In this document: one piece after another, positions 32,676 to 41,333 of the stretch
Layout: every line of letters begins with the position of its first letter
Position numbering within the stretch: position 1 is the first letter of the stretch
Source: Amycolatopsis roodepoortensis
Lineage (GTDB): Bacteria > Actinomycetota > Actinomycetes > Mycobacteriales > Pseudonocardiaceae
DNA: 64,000 nt
Direction: 5' to 3'
Assembly: GCF_014873915.1 (NCBI RefSeq)
Contig: NZ_JADBEJ010000008.1
Span: 992,001 to 1,056,000, forward strand
Notes under the pieces: model-generated
The model's input: only the letters and a program-made list of their open reading frames with translations
Told to the model about the DNA's origin: nothing
Databases searched by the model: none
Made by a program: the position numbers and the translations under genes

Positions 32676-35056
32676 TGCCTCTCGCGGACGTCGGTGGCGA
32701 CACCGGGCACGACATTCCCAGCCGGGCCGAAGTCGAGAAGATCCTCAACGACCCGAACATCGATCGCGACACCAAACGCGAGCTCGCCCTCAACTACATC
32801 GACTACATCGAGGACGAGACGCCGGAAAGCTGCGGGTTCGCCAGCGAAGCCGAGCGGAACGGCTTCCGGGACTACATCAAGTCGATGAACGGTGACTGGA
32901 TCACCGAGAGCGACATCGGTGACAACAACGCCTACCTCGAAGACGTCAAGGCGGCTTACAAGACCGCCCACGAGAAGTACGACGCGAACCAGGCCGCGGG
33001 GCGGCAAGGTGATCGCGACGCGCTGAACCGCGACGCGGCGAAGACCCAGGAGATCGCCGGGCGCGCCACCGAGACCGACCCGGGCTGCGCGAATTCGAAC
33101 GACATCATGGTCCCCGGCCTGTCGGGGTTCAAGGTCTACGAGATCTTCCACCCGCTCTACGTCCGCGCGCTGGGCCTGGCGGGTGGCGGAGCGGCGGTCT
33201 CCCTCGCCGAGCTTCAGCGGCTGTACCACGAGCAGGACAACATCCCGTTCAACCTCTTCAAGACGAGCGCGGAGGAGCTGACTGCGGTCGGCACGGCCGT
33301 CACCGGGTCCGCGCAGGACGTCTCCGGAAAGCTGGGGAATTCACTCGGCACCTGGGAAGGCGCCGCGGCCGAACAGGCGCGCGCCTACCAGAAGGCCTAT
33401 TCGGACAAGACCGGTCTGGTCGCCGAAGCCTTCAAGGCCGCGGGTGACGGTCTGCTGCGGACCACCGCCTCGGTGGGCAAGTTCTGCCGCGAAAAGGTCG
33501 AGTGGCTGCAGAAGTGGTTCACCGACAACATCGACGGTGCGACTGCGCAGGACATCGAGCGGATCATCCGCATCGCCGACGGATCGTGCAGCCACAACGA
33601 CATCGTCCATTGCATCAAGTTCCTGAGTATCGACGCCAAGAACGCCTACAACAAGGACTGGGGCGACATCGACCAGAGCACCATCGACGAGGTCCTCAAA
33701 CCTCAGGCGGTGGCCTGGCTGAAGAACGTCTTCCTCGGCTGGTTCGGCAAGCACATCGAGAATTTCCAGCTGGTGTGCAAGAACACGCGCGAGGCGATCA
33801 ACGGCGCGTGGAAGGCGTACTTCGACTCGCTCGGCCAGGTGGTCGAGAATCCGTTCGCGGATCTGGGCAAGACCCCGGAAACGGGCGGCGAGAAGCCGGT
33901 CGAAAAGCCGGTCGAGAAGGGCGGTGGCGGCCCGCCCGCCAGCGGTGGTGGTGGCGGTGGCCCGTCGCCCGGTGCCGGTGGCGGCCCCGGGCGCATGACG
34001 CCGAGCAACACCGTGCTCCCGGAGCCGGAAAAGCCCGAAGTTCCGGGCCAGGAGAAGAACCCGGTCACGGACAAGCCGCTCGACATCGACCCGGCCACGG
34101 GCGAGCCGTATCCGATCGACCCCCGCACGGGTGAGGCGATCAAGACCGGCACCGACGCCGTGCGGCCGGAGCCGGTGACGGTCGAGCAGGGCGACCGCAA
34201 GATCTCCATGGCCGAGCCCGGCGCCGACGGGAAGATGGGCATCTCCGTCCAGGACGGCGCCGGCAAGGTCAAGGACTACGGCCTCGACTTCGGTGATGGC
34301 AAGGCCACGCCGGACGCGGCGGGCGGACCCGCGCCCCGGGAGGGCGCCGAACAGCGTCCGCCGGCGACTCCTGGCCCCGACGGCAAGATCCACATCGAGG
34401 ACGGCGGCCTCAAGATCACCGCGGAACGGCCGAACGGTCCCGACGGGCCGACGCTGGTGACCGTCGACGACGGTTCAGGGCAGCCGTCGAAGTACACCCT
34501 GGGTGAAGACGAAGCCGCGGGTGGCCGTCACGCGAGCCCGGATTCCACGCCGCAGCCGGCCGGAAGGCATGCCGCGGCGCAGCCTGTCGAAGAGCAGGCT
34601 GTTCGCTCGCACGACGGCACGTCCGGTGGGGCCGGCGGCGGAGCGCCCGCGCCCGGTCAGCAGGCCGAACCGGTGGCGGCGGCTGAGGACGGTGACTCCG
34701 AATCGACGACGGCCCAATCGCTGAGCGACCCGTTCGAGGGTGGGGACAACGGGCTTGGTGACACGTCGGATCCGGCTGGGACCGGTGGCGGCGCGGCCGC
34801 TCCCTCGACGTCGTCCGGGCTCGGTTCCGCTCCGGGAGGGGGCACCCAGGATCCGGCCGCGGCCGGTGCGGGGATGATGGGCGGAATGGGCATGATGGGC
34901 GGCGGCGCGGCCGGAGGCGGGCAAGGGTCCGGCGAAGACCAGCAGCGCACGTCCAGTGGGTACCGGGTCGACGGGGGCCTGTTCGACACCGCGACGACGA
35001 CGGGCAGCCGGATCAGCGGATCGCTCGACGACGACGGCGTCATCGGCTTCCGCTAG
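32675..35056 (+). CDS. Large WXG-domain ESX substrate, cassette 1
   Basis: 793 residues. The N-terminal helical part (about 1-390) holds a WXG-like turn GTWEGAAAEQA near residue 225 and several Cys. A Gly/Pro linker (about 405-440) and an Asp/Gly-rich repeat region with YPIDPRTGEAIKTG and PGPDGKIHIEDGGLKIT follow. Then come a Gly/Pro/Ser-rich part, a Met/Gly stretch (MMGGMGMMGGG) and a C-terminal end SGYRVDGGLFD ... RISGSLDDDG. Region order and several motifs match the protein at 38962. Probably an exported surface protein; no catalytic motif is visible. Confidence 0.72.
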   Translation: MPLADVGGDTGHDIPSRAEVEKILNDPNIDRDTKRELALNYIDYIEDETPESCGFASEAERNGFRDYIKSMNGDWITESDIGDNNAYLEDVKAAYKTAHEKYDANQAAGRQGDRDALNRDAAKTQEIAGRATETDPGCANSNDIMVPGLSGFKVYEIFHPLYVRALGLAGGGAAVSLAELQRLYHEQDNIPFNLFKTSAEELTAVGTAVTGSAQDVSGKLGNSLGTWEGAAAEQARAYQKAYSDKTGLVAEAFKAAGDGLLRTTASVGKFCREKVEWLQKWFTDNIDGATAQDIERIIRIADGSCSHNDIVHCIKFLSIDAKNAYNKDWGDIDQSTIDEVLKPQAVAWLKNVFLGWFGKHIENFQLVCKNTREAINGAWKAYFDSLGQVVENPFADLGKTPETGGEKPVEKPVEKGGGGPPASGGGGGGPSPGAGGGPGRMTPSNTVLPEPEKPEVPGQEKNPVTDKPLDIDPATGEPYPIDPRTGEAIKTGTDAVRPEPVTVEQGDRKISMAEPGADGKMGISVQDGAGKVKDYGLDFGDGKATPDAAGGPAPREGAEQRPPATPGPDGKIHIEDGGLKITAERPNGPDGPTLVTVDDGSGQPSKYTLGEDEAAGGRHASPDSTPQPAGRHAAAQPVEEQAVRSHDGTSGGAGGGAPAPGQQAEPVAAAEDGDSESTTAQSLSDPFEGGDNGLGDTSDPAGTGGGAAAPSTSSGLGSAPGGGTQDPAAAGAGMMGGMGMMGGGAAGGGQGSGEDQQRTSSGYRVDGGLFDTATTTGSRISGSLDDDGVIGFR

Positions 35057-35067
35057 GGGAGGGGTCA

Positions 35068-35553
35068 GTGAATCCTGAGGAGGATCTCGCCGGACTCCGG
35101 CACAAGCTGGCCGGGTTGGAGCGCGAGAACGGCGACCGGATGTACCTGGTCGACAACCGGGCGGCCAAGGCGATCGAGGAGACCAAGGCGGCGGGCGACC
35201 AGCTCAAGCAGGAAACGGGCGCGGCGCTCGCGGCCCGGAGCGAGCAGAAGCGGCGCGCGGAGGCCGCGGGTGGCTGGGAGACCGAGTCGACGCTCAGCGA
35301 GAAGGTCGAGGACGACGGCGACTTCGGGTTCGAGGAGGACGAAGCCGAGAACGAGCGCCGTGCGGGGTATCGGACGGCCGAGGAGCCGCCGATCGCGTAT
35401 CGGCCGCCTGCTCCTTCCGTTTCCGCCTCGCCGCAGCCCCCGCCACCTCCGGCGCCTGTGCCGGAGGAGCGTCAGGCCGGGCGGCATCGGCGGGTGGCCG
35501 CCGCGCGGGGTGATGACGACGATTTCGCCAACACCGACTGGCTGGCGACCTGA
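35068..35553 (+). CDS. Small acidic-tail ESX accessory protein, cassette 1
   Basis: 161 residues: coiled-coil-like N-terminus (EDLAGLRHKLAGLEREN, then KAIEETKAAGDQLKQETG), an acidic FGFEEDEAENE patch, a Pro-rich stretch, a basic patch RQAGRHRRVAAARG and the tail DDDDFANTDWL. Same layout as 41334 and the same tail as 26378. It lies 11 bp after the large substrate gene and probably acts on that protein, for example as chaperone or adaptor. Function unknown. Confidence 0.72.
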   Translation: MNPEEDLAGLRHKLAGLERENGDRMYLVDNRAAKAIEETKAAGDQLKQETGAALAARSEQKRRAEAAGGWETESTLSEKVEDDGDFGFEEDEAENERRAGYRTAEEPPIAYRPPAPSVSASPQPPPPPAPVPEERQAGRHRRVAAARGDDDDFANTDWLAT

Positions 35554-35557
35554 GCCG

Positions 35558-36490
35558 TCAGGTTCGCAGCGCCACGACGGCCCGTTCGACGCCGTGGAAG
35601 ACGGCGTGCGTCTTGTACCGCACGTCCTCGACGACATGCTCGGGAGTCAGGATCTCGGCGAGGGCGCGAAGCGCGACTTCGCCCTCGGCGACCGCGATTC
35701 GCGAGCCGGGGCAGGTGTGCCGGCCGAGGCCGAAGGCGAGTTCGGCGTCGGGGCCCAGTGGGATGGCCAGTTTGTCGCCGGTCGTGAAGTTCTTGCCCGC
35801 CAGGGAGAACGGCGTGGTCACGCGGCGGGCGGCGAAGCGGGTCGGGGAGATCTGGTGGATCAGCCCGCGTACGTCGTCGAGGGCGTCTGGACGGCGTAGG
35901 AGTTCGAGACCGGCGAGGGCGAGGAAGTTCATGGAGTTCTCGTACGCCGCGTGGGCCAGCATCACCGGCGTGATCATCAGCTCGTCTTCGCAGATCCGGC
36001 CCGCTTCGTGCGCTTCGCGGAGCAGCGCCAGCCCGCCGCCTTCGACGGCCGTCGCCTTGAGGAAGAACATCGCGACCCGGAGCGCGGCGGTGTCGGCCCC
36101 GGCGGGCCCGCCCGACCAGACGTCCAGATTCGCGGCGGTCTCCGAAAGGTTCGTCAGCAGCTTCTCGCCGAGCGGCTCTTCCGTGCCCAGCACAGCCTCC
36201 GTCACCTTGGCCGCCACCGGCCTGGCGAAATCGGTCACCAGGTCGAAGCGCGCACTCGACTTTAGCGGGCTAATCGTGACGCGCAGGTCTGTGAGCAGGG
36301 CAATCGGGAGGGGTTCCGCCAGGGCGATGACCTCCTTGACGACCGCGCGGAGCCGCCGGTGGTCCGCGCCGTCCATCAGCAGGAGGTTCGGCGTCTCGGC
36401 GGCGGCACCGCCCGGGTTCGAGCTGAGCTCGCGGTCGCGCAGGGCCTTGACGCGATCCGCCGGATCGTCCAGCACGAAGAAGTCGTCCAC
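35558..36490 (-). CDS. Atypical short cytochrome P450
   Basis: About 310 residues, well short of the usual 400. The heme-thiolate loop FGLGRHTCPGSR is canonical (Cys about residue 260). The K-helix ExxR is not found (LIHQISPTRF at the expected place), and the I-helix reads AYENSMN instead of GxxTT-type, lacking the usual Thr. A dispersed palindrome at 36256-36285 codes ISPLKSS. It may be a non-canonical or non-oxidising P450. GTG 36490 is my start; GTG 36547 would overlap the divergent FAAL gene. Next to FAAL and ACP genes, so a lipid or acyl substrate is plausible. Confidence 0.75.
   Translation of the reverse strand: MDDFFVLDDPADRVKALRDRELSSNPGGAAAETPNLLLMDGADHRRLRAVVKEVIALAEPLPIALLTDLRVTISPLKSSARFDLVTDFARPVAAKVTEAVLGTEEPLGEKLLTNLSETAANLDVWSGGPAGADTAALRVAMFFLKATAVEGGGLALLREAHEAGRICEDELMITPVMLAHAAYENSMNFLALAGLELLRRPDALDDVRGLIHQISPTRFAARRVTTPFSLAGKNFTTGDKLAIPLGPDAELAFGLGRHTCPGSRIAVAEGEVALRALAEILTPEHVVEDVRYKTHAVFHGVERAVVALRT
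36256..36285. repeat. Dispersed palindrome inside the P450 gene
   Basis: GACTTTAGCGGG / CTAATCGTGACGC copy, read on the minus strand as ISPLKS in the stop-free frame. Confidence 0.82.
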
Positions 36491-36528
36491 GTTCGTATGA
36501 TGCCCATGCGCGGCCGGAGGATGTGCCA

Positions 36529-38214
36529 GTGCCTTCAAAACCGTCACCAGAAGTGCCCGAGGAAGTGCTGCGGACGCCGCTCGTGCTCCGCCTGCTCGAA
36601 CGCGCCGACGTCGATCGGCCGGCGTACACGCACCTCGACTGCTCGAACCGGTACGAGCCCGTCGAGGACACCCTGACCTGGGCCGAACTGCTTGTCCACG
36701 TCCGCGCTGTCGCCGCGAAGCTGCGTGAGGTGATCCAGCCGGGAGACCGCGTCGCGATCACGGCGAGGCAAGACCTGTCTTACGTCGTCGCCTTCTTCGG
36801 CGCGCTGTACGCCGGAGCTGTCGCGGTGCCGCTGTCCGCGCCGGACGTCCGCGCCCACCGCGAGCGGCTCGTCGGTGTCCTCAACGACTGTGACGCCGAC
36901 ATCTGGCTCACGTCGGAGGCCTTGGTCGAGCGGTTGACGGAGTTCGCCGGGGCCGAGCCGGTTCCGGCGCCCCGCGAGATCATCGCCGTCGACACCCTGC
37001 CGCGAGACCCGGCCGACCAGTCGCCGCCGTCGCCGGTCTCCCCCGAAGACCCCGCCTACCTGCAGTACACCTCCGGCACGACGCGATCACCGGCAGGCGT
37101 GATCATCACGCATCGGGCGTTGTCGGCCGCCTGCTGGCAGATCTGCGACGCCTACGACGTCGACGAGCGGATCACCTGCGTCGGCTGGATTCCGTTCTTC
37201 CACGACATGGGGCTGGCGCAGTTGCTCGCCGGGACGATGCACTCCGGCGGCCGGACGGTGTTCATCGCGCCGCTGGAATTCATCCGGCGCCCGGAGCGCT
37301 GGCTGCTGCTGATGTCGTCGTATCCGAACACGCTCACCGCGGCCCCGAACTTCGCGTACGACCTGGTGACCGAGGCCGTGCCCGAGTCGAAGCGCGCCGA
37401 GTACGACCTCTCGACGGTGTCGATCGCGCTCAGCGGCAGCGAACCGGTCCGGGCGGCGACCGTCCGGGAGTTTCTCGCCGCATACGAGCCCCACGGTTTC
37501 CCGCGGGGCGCGTTCCGGCCGTCCTACGGTCTGGCCGAGGCCACGGTCTACGTCGCCAGCGGCGATTCCAGCGGCCCCGTGGTGACCGAGGTGGACGGCC
37601 GGGAAATCGTGGAGATCGGCTGGCCCAGAGGCCAGCGGGTCCGCGTCGTGCCCCCGGCGGATCGCGTTTTGCCCGCTAAAGGCGACGTGGGCGAGATCTG
37701 GGTCAAGGGGCCCAACGTGGCCGCCGGGTACTGGCGCCGTCCGGAGCTGACCGCCGAGGTGTTCGATGCCGAGCTCGACGGCGAAGGCGGTTGGCTCCGC
37801 ACCGGCGACCTCGGCATGATCCGCGACGGCAGGCTGTCGGTGACCGGCCGGATCAAGGACCTGATCATCATCGACGGCCGCAATCACAGCCCCCACGACA
37901 TCGAGGAGACGGTCGCCGCCGCGCACCCTCTGCTCGGGCCCGAACGAGTCGCCGCGTTCTCGGTCGACGGCGATGAGGGCGAGGGTGTCGTCGTTGTCGC
38001 CGAGCGCGCCCGGAAGGCCCAGGACTTCGACGAAACGGAGATCGCGCGGGCCGCCACCCGCGCCGTCGCCGAGCGGCACGACGTGCGGCTTCGTGCCTTC
38101 TTCCTGGTCAAACCCGGCGGACTGCCGAGGACCTCCAGCGGCAAGGTCGCGCGTTCCGCGGCCAGAACGCGGTACTGGACCGCGGATGGGACAGAATTCC
38201 CCCATGGCAGCTGA
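36529..38214 (+). CDS. Fatty acyl-AMP ligase (FAAL)
   Basis: 561 residues. AMP-forming ligase with YLQYTSGTTRSPAGV (P-loop type), IPFFHDMGLAQLL (typical of FAALs), ALSGSEPV, YGLAEATVYVAS, RTGDLGMI and GRIKDLIIIDGRNHSPHDIE. FAALs load fatty acids as adenylates onto an acyl carrier protein rather than onto CoA; the ACP gene directly downstream (11-bp overlap) fits. A dispersed palindrome at 37660-37685 codes RVLPAKGD near residues 378-385 with a stop-avoiding change. GTG 36529 is preceded by GGAGG at 36516-36520. The acceptor of the acyl group is unknown. Confidence 0.9.
   Translation: MPSKPSPEVPEEVLRTPLVLRLLERADVDRPAYTHLDCSNRYEPVEDTLTWAELLVHVRAVAAKLREVIQPGDRVAITARQDLSYVVAFFGALYAGAVAVPLSAPDVRAHRERLVGVLNDCDADIWLTSEALVERLTEFAGAEPVPAPREIIAVDTLPRDPADQSPPSPVSPEDPAYLQYTSGTTRSPAGVIITHRALSAACWQICDAYDVDERITCVGWIPFFHDMGLAQLLAGTMHSGGRTVFIAPLEFIRRPERWLLLMSSYPNTLTAAPNFAYDLVTEAVPESKRAEYDLSTVSIALSGSEPVRAATVREFLAAYEPHGFPRGAFRPSYGLAEATVYVASGDSSGPVVTEVDGREIVEIGWPRGQRVRVVPPADRVLPAKGDVGEIWVKGPNVAAGYWRRPELTAEVFDAELDGEGGWLRTGDLGMIRDGRLSVTGRIKDLIIIDGRNHSPHDIEETVAAAHPLLGPERVAAFSVDGDEGEGVVVVAERARKAQDFDETEIARAATRAVAERHDVRLRAFFLVKPGGLPRTSSGKVARSAARTRYWTADGTEFPHGS
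37660..37685. repeat. Dispersed palindrome inside FAAL gene (stop removed)
   Basis: GATCGCGTTTTGCCC / GCTAAAGGCGA. The family has TTTAGCCC; in this frame that would be TAG, here it is TTG. Confidence 0.78.
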
Positions 38215-38509
38215 CGGGAGCGAGTACGTCGACGAGATCAAGGCCCTCGTCTGCGAGACCTTCGACGTCGATCCGGACACCATCGACGAGAACACGCCGT
38301 TCGCCGAGATGGGCGTCGACTCCCGGCGCCGCGTCCGGCTCCTGGCGACGGTCGAGGTGGAGTTCGGCATCGACATCGACCTCGACGAGCTGGATCGCCT
38401 GGTCGACATCCGCGGCGCGGCCACCGTGCTCGCCGAAGCCGTCGAAGCGGGCGCGAAACCGCGAAAACGCGGTCTACCAGGCTTCTTGCGCCGAAATCGT
38501 TTGAGTTAG
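38204..38509 (+). CDS. Acyl carrier protein
   Basis: 101 residues, with EIKALVCETFDVDPDTIDEN, the phosphopantetheine site MGVDSRRRVRLL (Ser after Gly-Val-Asp) and DIDLDELDRLVDI. A basic tail (KPRKRGLPGFLRRNRL) is unusual for an ACP and may direct it to a membrane or partner. ATG start 11 bp inside the FAAL gene, so coupled. Presumed acceptor of the FAAL product. Confidence 0.88.
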   Translation: MAADGSEYVDEIKALVCETFDVDPDTIDENTPFAEMGVDSRRRVRLLATVEVEFGIDIDLDELDRLVDIRGAATVLAEAVEAGAKPRKRGLPGFLRRNRLS

Positions 38510-38547
38510 CAAAGGTGTGAATGTTCCTGCGGTCCGGATGACCGGTG

Positions 38548-38568
38548 GGTACATTCTGTGTGCATATG
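38548..38568 (+). promoter_or_regulatory. Upstream element shared by the two substrate cassettes, copy B
   Basis: GGTACATTCTGTGTGC followed by ATATG, about 100 bp before the EspC-like gene at 38648. Matches copy A at 32329 in 15 of 16 bases. Confidence 0.5.
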
Positions 38569-38647
38569 CGATGGCACCTGATGCCGCCGGCGTGCGTCGT
38601 AGGTAGGACAACGAGGCGGATACAGCGGGACGAAGGGGGCACCGGTC

Positions 38648-38962
38648 ATGCCGGACGGGGGCTACAAAGCCGATTCAGAGGCGATGCTCACGGCGTCGAC
38701 GTCGTTGGAGCGCGCGGCTGAGAAAACGACGTCCGAGGCGGGGAAGGTGGGGCCGACCCAGGTCGGGCCCGAAAACTTCGGCCGGGTCCACAAGGACTAT
38801 CAAAAGGGCTACGCCACCGGGATTCTCGCCATTTCCGACGCGATGAAGGGGTACGCGGGCCAGCTCACCCAGCTCGCCGGCGGCGTCAGCACCGCGTCGA
38901 CCCGCTACACCTCGTCCGACCAGGCGAACGCCGCGGCTGCCAACAAGGCGGGAGCCCAGTAA
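38648..38962 (+). CDS. EspC/DUF2580-like protein, cassette 2
   Basis: 104 residues. Helix, then VGPTQVGPENFGRVHKDYQKG (the VGP/FG pattern of EspC-like proteins), then a second helix and an Ala-rich end. ATG start with GAAGGGGGCA upstream; the stop overlaps the next ATG by 1 bp. Same position and size as 32367, but sequence divergence looks considerable. Confidence 0.78.
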   Translation: MPDGGYKADSEAMLTASTSLERAAEKTTSEAGKVGPTQVGPENFGRVHKDYQKGYATGILAISDAMKGYAGQLTQLAGGVSTASTRYTSSDQANAAAANKAGAQ

Positions 38963-41304
38963 TGAGCCAACCGACGCAAGCACAGATCAACGAGATCCTG
39001 AACGACCCGTACGTCACGCAGGGCACCAAAGACGCCTTGCTGATGCCGTTCGGCAACCGGGAAGAGGCGTACAAGAAGGCCGTCGCCGAACGTGACTCGA
39101 ACGCCGCGGGGGACAAGAAGCAGGCGGCCGACACGAAGCAGGCCGACAAGGACCTCGACGCGATGTCCCGGCCGGCCGCGGGTGGTTCCACCACCAAATC
39201 CGACCAGGTGCTCGACCTCGGGAAGCCGGCACTGGACTTCTTCTCCGACTGGGCCGAGCAGGTCTGGAACAAGATGCCGGAGAAGTCGGGCGAAATCAGC
39301 TACAAGACCGACATCTGGGACCGGTTCCACGAGAACCGCGAGATCAACTTCCAGAAGATGTTCGACGAGGTCGAAGATCTCGCCGACGCGAAGAAGGTCG
39401 TCGAGCAGACCCAGAAGGACGCGACGGCGGCGCTGACCACGCTCTTCCACGACTGGAAGGGCGAGGGCGCGACGGCCGCGAAGGTCAAGTACGAGCAGCG
39501 GATCCAGCCCGACGCGAAAGAGCTCATCGCGCAGATGGACGGCGCCATCAAGCTGGTGCCGTCGACCATCGACAAGATCTACAGCGCGCTCAAGCTGAAG
39601 GTCGACGAAACGCTGAAGCTCCGGGTCGACAAGGTCGCCACGGCGCCGTTGTACATCGCGAAGCAGGTCGTCGAGATCGCGAACGGCAAGGTCGACTCCA
39701 AAGAAAAGCTCATGGACGTCGCGTACTGGCTCGATTCCGCGTGCCCGGGCAACAACCTCGCCGAACGACTGCGTCACGACGACTGCGATCTGAACGACGA
39801 GAACAAGGATTACGCGATCGGGGCCGCGAAGCAGTGGCTGAAGGGCTCGTTCGCCACCGAGTTCGGTGAGCGCTTCGAGAACTTCAAGAAGCTCTGCAAG
39901 AACGCGACCGAGACGATCAACACGCAGTACCACGAGCTTTCGCGGTTCATGGAGGACTACACGAACCCGTTCCCCGCGCCGGGGTCCGAGAAGCCGCCCA
40001 TCGACGACGGCAAGGGCAAGGACAAGGGTGGCGGCGGTGACACCGGTGGCGGCACCGGCGGCGGTACGGGCGGCGGAACCGGAGGTGGAAGCGGGAGCGG
40101 CGGCGGTGCCAGCACCCCGCCTGCCGCTACGGTCCCCGAGACGCCGAAGCCGGAGGAAAAGCCCGCCGAGGGCATGAACCCGGTCACCGGCAAGCCGCTC
40201 GAGCTGGACCCCGAGACCGGCAAGCCGTACCCGATCGACCCGGCGACGGGCGAGGCGATCAAGGACGGCATCGACGGTCAGGACACCATGACCGTCCAAA
40301 AGGGCGACAACAAGATCGAGATGACCGAGCCGGACAAAGACGGCAAAATGGACATCAAGGTCGATGACGGCAAGGGCAACGAGAAGGACTACAAGCTCGA
40401 CTTCGACGACCCGAAGGGCGAAGAGGGCAAGGACGGCAAGCCCGGCCCCGACGGCGTCTACCGGCCCGGTCCGGACGGCAAGATCCACATCCAGGACGGC
40501 AACCTCAAGATCACCGCCGAGCAGCCGCAGGGCCCGAACGGTCCGACCGTGGTGACCGTCGACGACGGCAAGGGCGAGCCGACCACCTACACCCTCGACG
40601 AAAAGGGCGAGAAGAAGGAGCTCAAGCCCGGCGACACCCTCGAGACCGACGACATCAAGAACGGCCTCGACGACCGGAACCCCGGCAACCCGCAGCCCGG
40701 TAAGCCCGAAGACGTTCGTCCCATGCCCGCCCCGGCTGACGGCGGGATGGCGCCTGGTGGCGGCGGCGGTAGTGGCTTCGGCGCTCCAGGCGGAGTCGAG
40801 GTCGGTGTCGGCGCCGGTGCGGAAGGGACCGCTTCGGTGTCCGCGGGGGCCGAAGCCGCCGCGGGTGGCGCGTCGGGAGCCAGTGGCGATGGCACCGTTC
40901 CGACCGCCGGTGGCGGTGGCAGCTTCGAAAGCGCGATCGGCAGCCCGCTCGAAGGTGCTTCGGCAGGGTCGCTGAACGAAGCGGGTTCGCTGGAAGCGGG
41001 CATGCAGTCCGGAGGCAGCGCGCAGCCGGCCGGGGCCGAGGGCGGTCTCGGGATGGCTCCCGGCGGGATGGACCCGGCGCCCGCGAGCGCCGGTGCCGCG
41101 AGCTCGCCCGCCGGAATGGGCGGCATGATGGGTGGCATGGGCGCCATGGGCGGCGCGGCCGGCGGTGGCGGGGGTGACACGCAGCGCGGGTCGAGCCAGT
41201 ACCGCGTCGAGGGTGGAATTTTCGAGACCAGTGGCGCGGGCGGCCGGATCAGCGGATCGCTCGACGACGAGGGTGGCGACCGTTCGATCAGTTACGAGCG
41301 ATGA
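38962..41304 (+). CDS. Large WXG-domain ESX substrate, cassette 2
   Basis: 780 residues. The N-terminal helical region has a WXG-like turn HDWKGEGATAAKVK near residue 162. A Gly/Thr linker (about 353-385) is followed by GKPYPIDPATGEAIKDG, GPDGKIHIQDGNLKITAE and VVTVDDGKGEPTTYTLDE. Then come a Gly/Ala-rich part with a Met/Gly stretch (GMGGMMGGMGAMGG) and the end QYRVEGGIFE ... RISGSLDDEG. Most of these blocks align with 32675, so the two are duplicates that have diverged more at the N-terminus. Predicted ESX-exported; function unknown. Confidence 0.72.
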   Translation: MSQPTQAQINEILNDPYVTQGTKDALLMPFGNREEAYKKAVAERDSNAAGDKKQAADTKQADKDLDAMSRPAAGGSTTKSDQVLDLGKPALDFFSDWAEQVWNKMPEKSGEISYKTDIWDRFHENREINFQKMFDEVEDLADAKKVVEQTQKDATAALTTLFHDWKGEGATAAKVKYEQRIQPDAKELIAQMDGAIKLVPSTIDKIYSALKLKVDETLKLRVDKVATAPLYIAKQVVEIANGKVDSKEKLMDVAYWLDSACPGNNLAERLRHDDCDLNDENKDYAIGAAKQWLKGSFATEFGERFENFKKLCKNATETINTQYHELSRFMEDYTNPFPAPGSEKPPIDDGKGKDKGGGGDTGGGTGGGTGGGTGGGSGSGGGASTPPAATVPETPKPEEKPAEGMNPVTGKPLELDPETGKPYPIDPATGEAIKDGIDGQDTMTVQKGDNKIEMTEPDKDGKMDIKVDDGKGNEKDYKLDFDDPKGEEGKDGKPGPDGVYRPGPDGKIHIQDGNLKITAEQPQGPNGPTVVTVDDGKGEPTTYTLDEKGEKKELKPGDTLETDDIKNGLDDRNPGNPQPGKPEDVRPMPAPADGGMAPGGGGGSGFGAPGGVEVGVGAGAEGTASVSAGAEAAAGGASGASGDGTVPTAGGGGSFESAIGSPLEGASAGSLNEAGSLEAGMQSGGSAQPAGAEGGLGMAPGGMDPAPASAGAASSPAGMGGMMGGMGAMGGAAGGGGGDTQRGSSQYRVEGGIFETSGAGGRISGSLDDEGGDRSISYER

Positions 41305-41333
41305 TCGCCTGACCGGGGAACGAGGGAGGACCG

